From UBA3263 sp964586765 (GTDB taxonomy: Bacteria > Bacteroidota > Bacteroidia > Bacteroidales > Muribaculaceae), in assembly GCA_964586765.1 (NCBI GenBank), contig CAZPHN010000003.1, positions 1 to 64,000 on the forward strand: a stretch of 64,000 bases of DNA. Direction: 5' to 3'. The notes below the pieces were generated by a model that was not told where the DNA came from, did no database searches, and was given only the letters and a program-made list of their open reading frames with translations. This document shows positions 60,780 to 64,000 of the stretch, piece by piece. Made by a program: the position numbers and the translations under genes. Position 1 is the stretch's first letter. Each line of letters starts with the position of its first letter.

Positions 60780-61418
60780 ATGAAATTAGTTGTTTTTGAC
60801 TTTGACGGGACTATTGCCGATACTTCTGAGGCGATTGTCCGCACTTTTAAGGATGCTGCCGCAGCCAATGGTCTGGAATGTGCGCCTGACCGCGAAATAG
60901 AGCTGAGTATCGGTCTCCATCTTCGTGAAATGTTCAGCAATCTCTGCGGAGCTACTGACCCGACGCTGAATCGCAAGTGTATCGAGTCATATCTTGAAAT
61001 TTTCAAGCAGAACTATAAGTATATAAAGCTCTTTCCGGGAGTGAAGGAGACCCTTCAGCGTCTACGTGACGATAAGGTCCATGTGGCAATAGCCACCAAC
61101 CGCGGCGAAGACTCTTTGGTGCCGCTGATGAAGATGCTTGGCATATCCAGTCTGGTCGAGGACTATGCTACTCCGGAGAGTGTGGAGAATGTCAAGCCCG
61201 CGCCTGATATGGTCCGACTGCTTATGAAGAAGTTCGAGGTAACTCCGGATGAAACCTTGGTGGTAGGCGATACGACTTATGATGTGGAGATGGGTAAGAG
61301 TGCCGGCTGTGACACATGTGCGGTCACTTACGGAAGTCATCCTGTCGCAAAGCTTGCCGCGAGCAAGCCGATGCGTCTTATCTACTCTATGACGGATCTA
61401 CATCATAGTGAATCGTAA
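60780..61418 (+). CDS. HAD-family phosphatase, phosphoglycolate phosphatase-like
   Basis: A 212-residue HAD hydrolase with a helical cap inserted after motif I: VFDFDGTIADTSEAIV (nucleophile and acid Asp), VAIATNRG (motif II), KPAPDMVRLLM (Lys) and VVGDTTYDVEMGKSAGC (motif III/IV acids). It removes phosphate from a small molecule, with phosphoglycolate or pyrophosphate the nearest family guesses. It likely has a leaderless transcript. Its 3' end overlaps the convergent priA gene by 32 bases. Confidence 0.92.
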   Translation: MKLVVFDFDGTIADTSEAIVRTFKDAAAANGLECAPDREIELSIGLHLREMFSNLCGATDPTLNRKCIESYLEIFKQNYKYIKLFPGVKETLQRLRDDKVHVAIATNRGEDSLVPLMKMLGISSLVEDYATPESVENVKPAPDMVRLLMKKFEVTPDETLVVGDTTYDVEMGKSAGCDTCAVTYGSHPVAKLAASKPMRLIYSMTDLHHSES

Positions 61419-63858
61419 CGCCACGCAGGTCTGGGTAGTTGGAAACCATCTTGTTATAAAGGTCGCGGAGAATGGTGCGTACCTTCGACATTGACGCCTC
61501 CGGCTCGATTTTGAGCATAAAGCGGCGGATGTAGAGCGACTGGACGCGCGCCACTACCGGTTTTTCCGGTCCGCTTACTCGCGACCCGAGCAGTGCGCGC
61601 AGTTCCGCGCCGTAGCGTTCAGCCATAAGCTCAACGTTTGCCTCTTCGCGATGCTTCAGATAAATAAAAATCATGCGTGAGAACGGCGGATAGAAGTGCT
61701 CGCGGCGTTCGGCGAGTTCATGGTTGTAAAACCCGATATAATCGTGACCTGTTACGTGGGTTATTACGGGATGCTCCGGTTGAGAAGTCTGAATCATAAC
61801 GCGCCCGGCGGTTTCGCGTCTGCCGGCGCGTCCTGCTACTTGCAGCAACATATTAAAGGCGCGTTCCGCCGAGCGGAAATCGGGAATGTTGATGAGCATA
61901 TCGGCGTTAAGCACCGCAACAATGCTGACATCGCTGAAGTCGAGACCTTTCGTGACCATCTGTGTGCCTACAAGTATATCGGCTTTGTGGGCAGAAAAGT
62001 CATTGATAATTTCCTGATAGCCGTCCTTGTTGCGCGTAGTGTCAAGGTCCATGCGCAAAATCTTCGCTTGGGGAAACTCCTTGCCAACCTCGTCCTCTAT
62101 GCGCTCGGTTCCGTAGCCTATGATTTCAATGGCGGGTTCGTTACATACGGGACATAGCGACGGCAGTGGATATTGCGTTCCGCAGTAGTGGCATACAAGG
62201 CGGTTTTCGCGCCTGTGGTAAGTAAGTGAGACATCGCAGTTCTGACACTTTGGGATGTAGGCACACGCCTTGCATCGCGCTATCGGAGCAAAGCCGCGAC
62301 GGTTGTGGAAAACAATAGCCTGATTTCCGTTCGCTACCGTTGCCGCTATGCTTTTCTCTACCGCCTCGGCAAGCGGACGGTTGGTGCGGAACTTTTTCCA
62401 CTCCTTCTTCATGTCGACAACCTCGATTTCCGGCAGACGTACCCCGCCGTAACGCTCCGTAAGCTCAACGAGTCCGTAGCGTCCCGACTGTGCCTTATAA
62501 TATGTCTCGACCGAGGGCGAGGCACTCCCGAGCAACACTTTCGCGCCGTGCATTCCCGCAAGCATTATGGCGGAGTCACGCGCGTTATATCTCGGCGCGG
62601 GGTCAAACTGCTTGAAACTCGGCTCGTGCTCCTCATCAATCACTATCAGTCCAAGCCGCTGAAACGGGAGGAAAACGGATGAGCGCGCGCCGACAATTAC
62701 AAGCGGTTCGCGGCTATGGAGCAGGCGGTTCCAGATGTCAACGCGCTCATTATCGGTAAATTTGCTGTGATAAACTATCACTTTCGAACCGAAAACGCGT
62801 TGAAGTCGCTCCGTAAGTTGAGTTGTAAGCGCGATTTCCGGTACAAGAAACAGGACTTGCCTGTCGGCGCGGATTACTCGGTCAATCAGGTGTATGTAAA
62901 TTTCCGTCTTTCCGCTCGATGTGACTCCGCGAAGCAGATTGACCTGCTTGCCCTCCTTTTCCCAAAGGTCAAGCAGTCGGTTGCGCGCTTCGGTCTGCGC
63001 GGGGCTGAGTGAAGGCAGGGGTGCTACGGGGATGCCATCCTGTGCGGCAAAGCGGTTCAGGACTTTAGTTGTGGTTCTTATTATTCCTTTTGCTTCAAGA
63101 GCCTTGATAATAGCCGGAGATACTTCAGCTTTCTCTAACAGGAGTGACTTTTCGACCTCGTGCTCTCCTATGGAGTGGAAATGAAGCATGGTAAGCAGGA
63201 GTTTCTCCTGTTTCGGCGACCTGCCTATGATGGCGAAAGCCGAGGTGCGCCAGCCTTGTTCGCCAGCTTCCGGCGGCAAGGAAACAAATGTCTTTTTAAG
63301 CGTGCGGTAGCGTTCAACCACCTTCTCGCTAATCATGGCGAGTCCGCGGTCAATCAGACCGGCAACTGCACGGTCAGGCGCAGCCGTCAACCCTGTTTTT
63401 TTTGACAAATCGCCTAATGAAATGCGCCCTTCGTTAGCCAGAACCGCAAACATCAGGGCTTCTTCATCGGAAAGTCCGGTAATGTTTTCGCGGTCGGCAT
63501 CGGATACAAGTTCGATGAATGTCTCGCTCTCAAGTTTCAACGCCGATGGGAGGGCGGCGCGCATCACTTCGCCTATGGAGCAAAGATAATAGTCAGCCAT
63601 CCATCGCCAGAACTTCAGTTGCGGATTTCTGAGAATAGGCGTTTCCGCCGAGTCAATGAGTCGCGTAATGGGTTTTACCTCAAAGCCTTGTGGTGCTAAC
63701 GGGGTAAGTGATTCAACTATGGCGGTATAGAATTTGCGGCGTCCGAACGGAACAAGAACGCGGCTGCCAACACTGATTTTGCCGCGTAATTTTTCCGGAA
63801 TCGAATATGTAAACACCGCGTTAAGCGGCAGGGGGATTATAACCTCCGCAAACTCCAT
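61387..63858 (-). CDS. priA: Primosomal protein N' (replication restart helicase)
   Basis: An 823-residue superfamily 2 helicase. The N-terminal 3' DNA-binding domain (VIIPLPLNAVFTYSIPEKL) is followed by a winged-helix region, then Walker A LLRGVTSSGKTEIY (about 310-323), DEEH in LIVIDEEHEPSFKQ and the zinc-binding insertion with eight Cys (CKACAYIPKCQNCDVSLTY, then CHYCGTQYPLPSLCPVC). The helicase C part has ILVGTQMVTKGLDF and QVAGRAGR. PriA reloads the replisome at stalled forks. Length is slightly more than E. coli PriA. A -7-like TAACTTTA lies directly before its start codon. Confidence 0.96.
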   Translation of the reverse strand: MEFAEVIIPLPLNAVFTYSIPEKLRGKISVGSRVLVPFGRRKFYTAIVESLTPLAPQGFEVKPITRLIDSAETPILRNPQLKFWRWMADYYLCSIGEVMRAALPSALKLESETFIELVSDADRENITGLSDEEALMFAVLANEGRISLGDLSKKTGLTAAPDRAVAGLIDRGLAMISEKVVERYRTLKKTFVSLPPEAGEQGWRTSAFAIIGRSPKQEKLLLTMLHFHSIGEHEVEKSLLLEKAEVSPAIIKALEAKGIIRTTTKVLNRFAAQDGIPVAPLPSLSPAQTEARNRLLDLWEKEGKQVNLLRGVTSSGKTEIYIHLIDRVIRADRQVLFLVPEIALTTQLTERLQRVFGSKVIVYHSKFTDNERVDIWNRLLHSREPLVIVGARSSVFLPFQRLGLIVIDEEHEPSFKQFDPAPRYNARDSAIMLAGMHGAKVLLGSASPSVETYYKAQSGRYGLVELTERYGGVRLPEIEVVDMKKEWKKFRTNRPLAEAVEKSIAATVANGNQAIVFHNRRGFAPIARCKACAYIPKCQNCDVSLTYHRRENRLVCHYCGTQYPLPSLCPVCNEPAIEIIGYGTERIEDEVGKEFPQAKILRMDLDTTRNKDGYQEIINDFSAHKADILVGTQMVTKGLDFSDVSIVAVLNADMLINIPDFRSAERAFNMLLQVAGRAGRRETAGRVMIQTSQPEHPVITHVTGHDYIGFYNHELAERREHFYPPFSRMIFIYLKHREEANVELMAERYGAELRALLGSRVSGPEKPVVARVQSLYIRRFMLKIEPEASMSKVRTILRDLYNKMVSNYPDLRGVTIHYDVDPS

Positions 63859-63924
63859 GATAAAGTTAAATTAACGTAAAAGAAATTTTAACATTCTGAA
63901 TTAACGCTTTTTAGCGAAAAATTC

Positions 63925-63955
63925 TTGACAAGTTAACATAATTATCGTAACTTTG
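63925..63955 (+). promoter_or_regulatory. Promoter reading out of the window
   Basis: TTG (63925-63927), 20 bases, TAACTTTG (63948-63955). No start codon of a long frame is seen before the window ends, so the gene lies beyond 64000. Confidence 0.6.
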
Positions 63956-64000
63956 CATAACTGAAATCGGTTCAACTGAACTATTTCAGGCATCGTTTTG

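Overview
The window comes from a Bacteroidales genome, most likely a gut Muribaculaceae-type organism. The genus cannot be fixed from sequence alone. The evidence is: many promoters of the Bacteroidota form (TTTG or TTG, about 20 bases, then TAnnTTTG); BspA-type leucine-rich repeat surface proteins; a BtuB/BtuG vitamin B12 operon; proteins with sorting-domain-like C-terminal tails; and starts without Shine-Dalgarno sequences.

Layout. 0-2.7 kb: a BspA-like protein, a GC-rich palindromic repeat and a small secreted protein. 2.8-8.2 kb: a three-gene heavy-metal RND efflux operon (adaptor with a His-rich N-terminus, pump, outer-membrane channel). 8.2-18.1 kb, minus strand: a cobalamin riboswitch followed by btuB, a btuG-like propeller lipoprotein, a PKD-like lipoprotein and two further propeller proteins. 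18.1-22.6 kb: an AraC regulator divergent from an acetyltransferase, an exported hydrolase, a lipoprotein aldo/keto reductase and an exported flavodoxin. 22.6-24.3 kb: cupin, HxlR regulator and hydrolase, with a perfect inverted-repeat operator. 24.5-27.0 kb: a compact operon of a stand-alone adenylation domain, a GNAT and an esterase. 27.0-30.1 kb: a decayed cupin fragment, a monooxygenase fused in frame but across a TGA to an amidohydrolase, and a MarR regulator divergent from a second amidohydrolase with a perfect 18-base palindrome between them. 30.1-33.2 kb: housekeeping (tRNA-Lys, SpoU methyltransferase, SRP RNA, tsaD, GNAT). 36.7-43.2 kb: aroA, a metal ABC permease, a Tricorn-like protease and a radical-SAM maturase. 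43.2-51.5 kb, minus strand: a seven-gene operon with a propeller/OmpA-like protein, an exported TPR-caspase, four tandem carboxypeptidase-regulatory barrel paralogues and a DUF4384 protein. 51.6-56.8 kb: upp, a TonB-receptor-like barrel and a large TPR protein. 60.1-63.9 kb: SprT-like, HAD phosphatase and priA.

The most unusual structure is a pair of cassettes in opposite orientation at 33.3-36.6 kb and 57.0-60.1 kb. Each has its own Bacteroidota promoter, a near-identical ~280-nt structured RNA ending in a terminator-like hairpin, a secreted-protein gene whose N-terminal body differs completely (BspA LRRs in one, repeated globular domains in the other), and a near-identical C-terminal module and 3' terminator. 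The first cassette is also bracketed by inverted 91-base GC-rich palindromes. Its gene is split by a -1 frameshift exactly at the slippery heptamer A AAA AAC, while the second gene carries a G8 tract. Together this suggests a surface-protein family in which gene bodies are exchanged between constant ends and reading frames can switch. Function is inferred, not shown.
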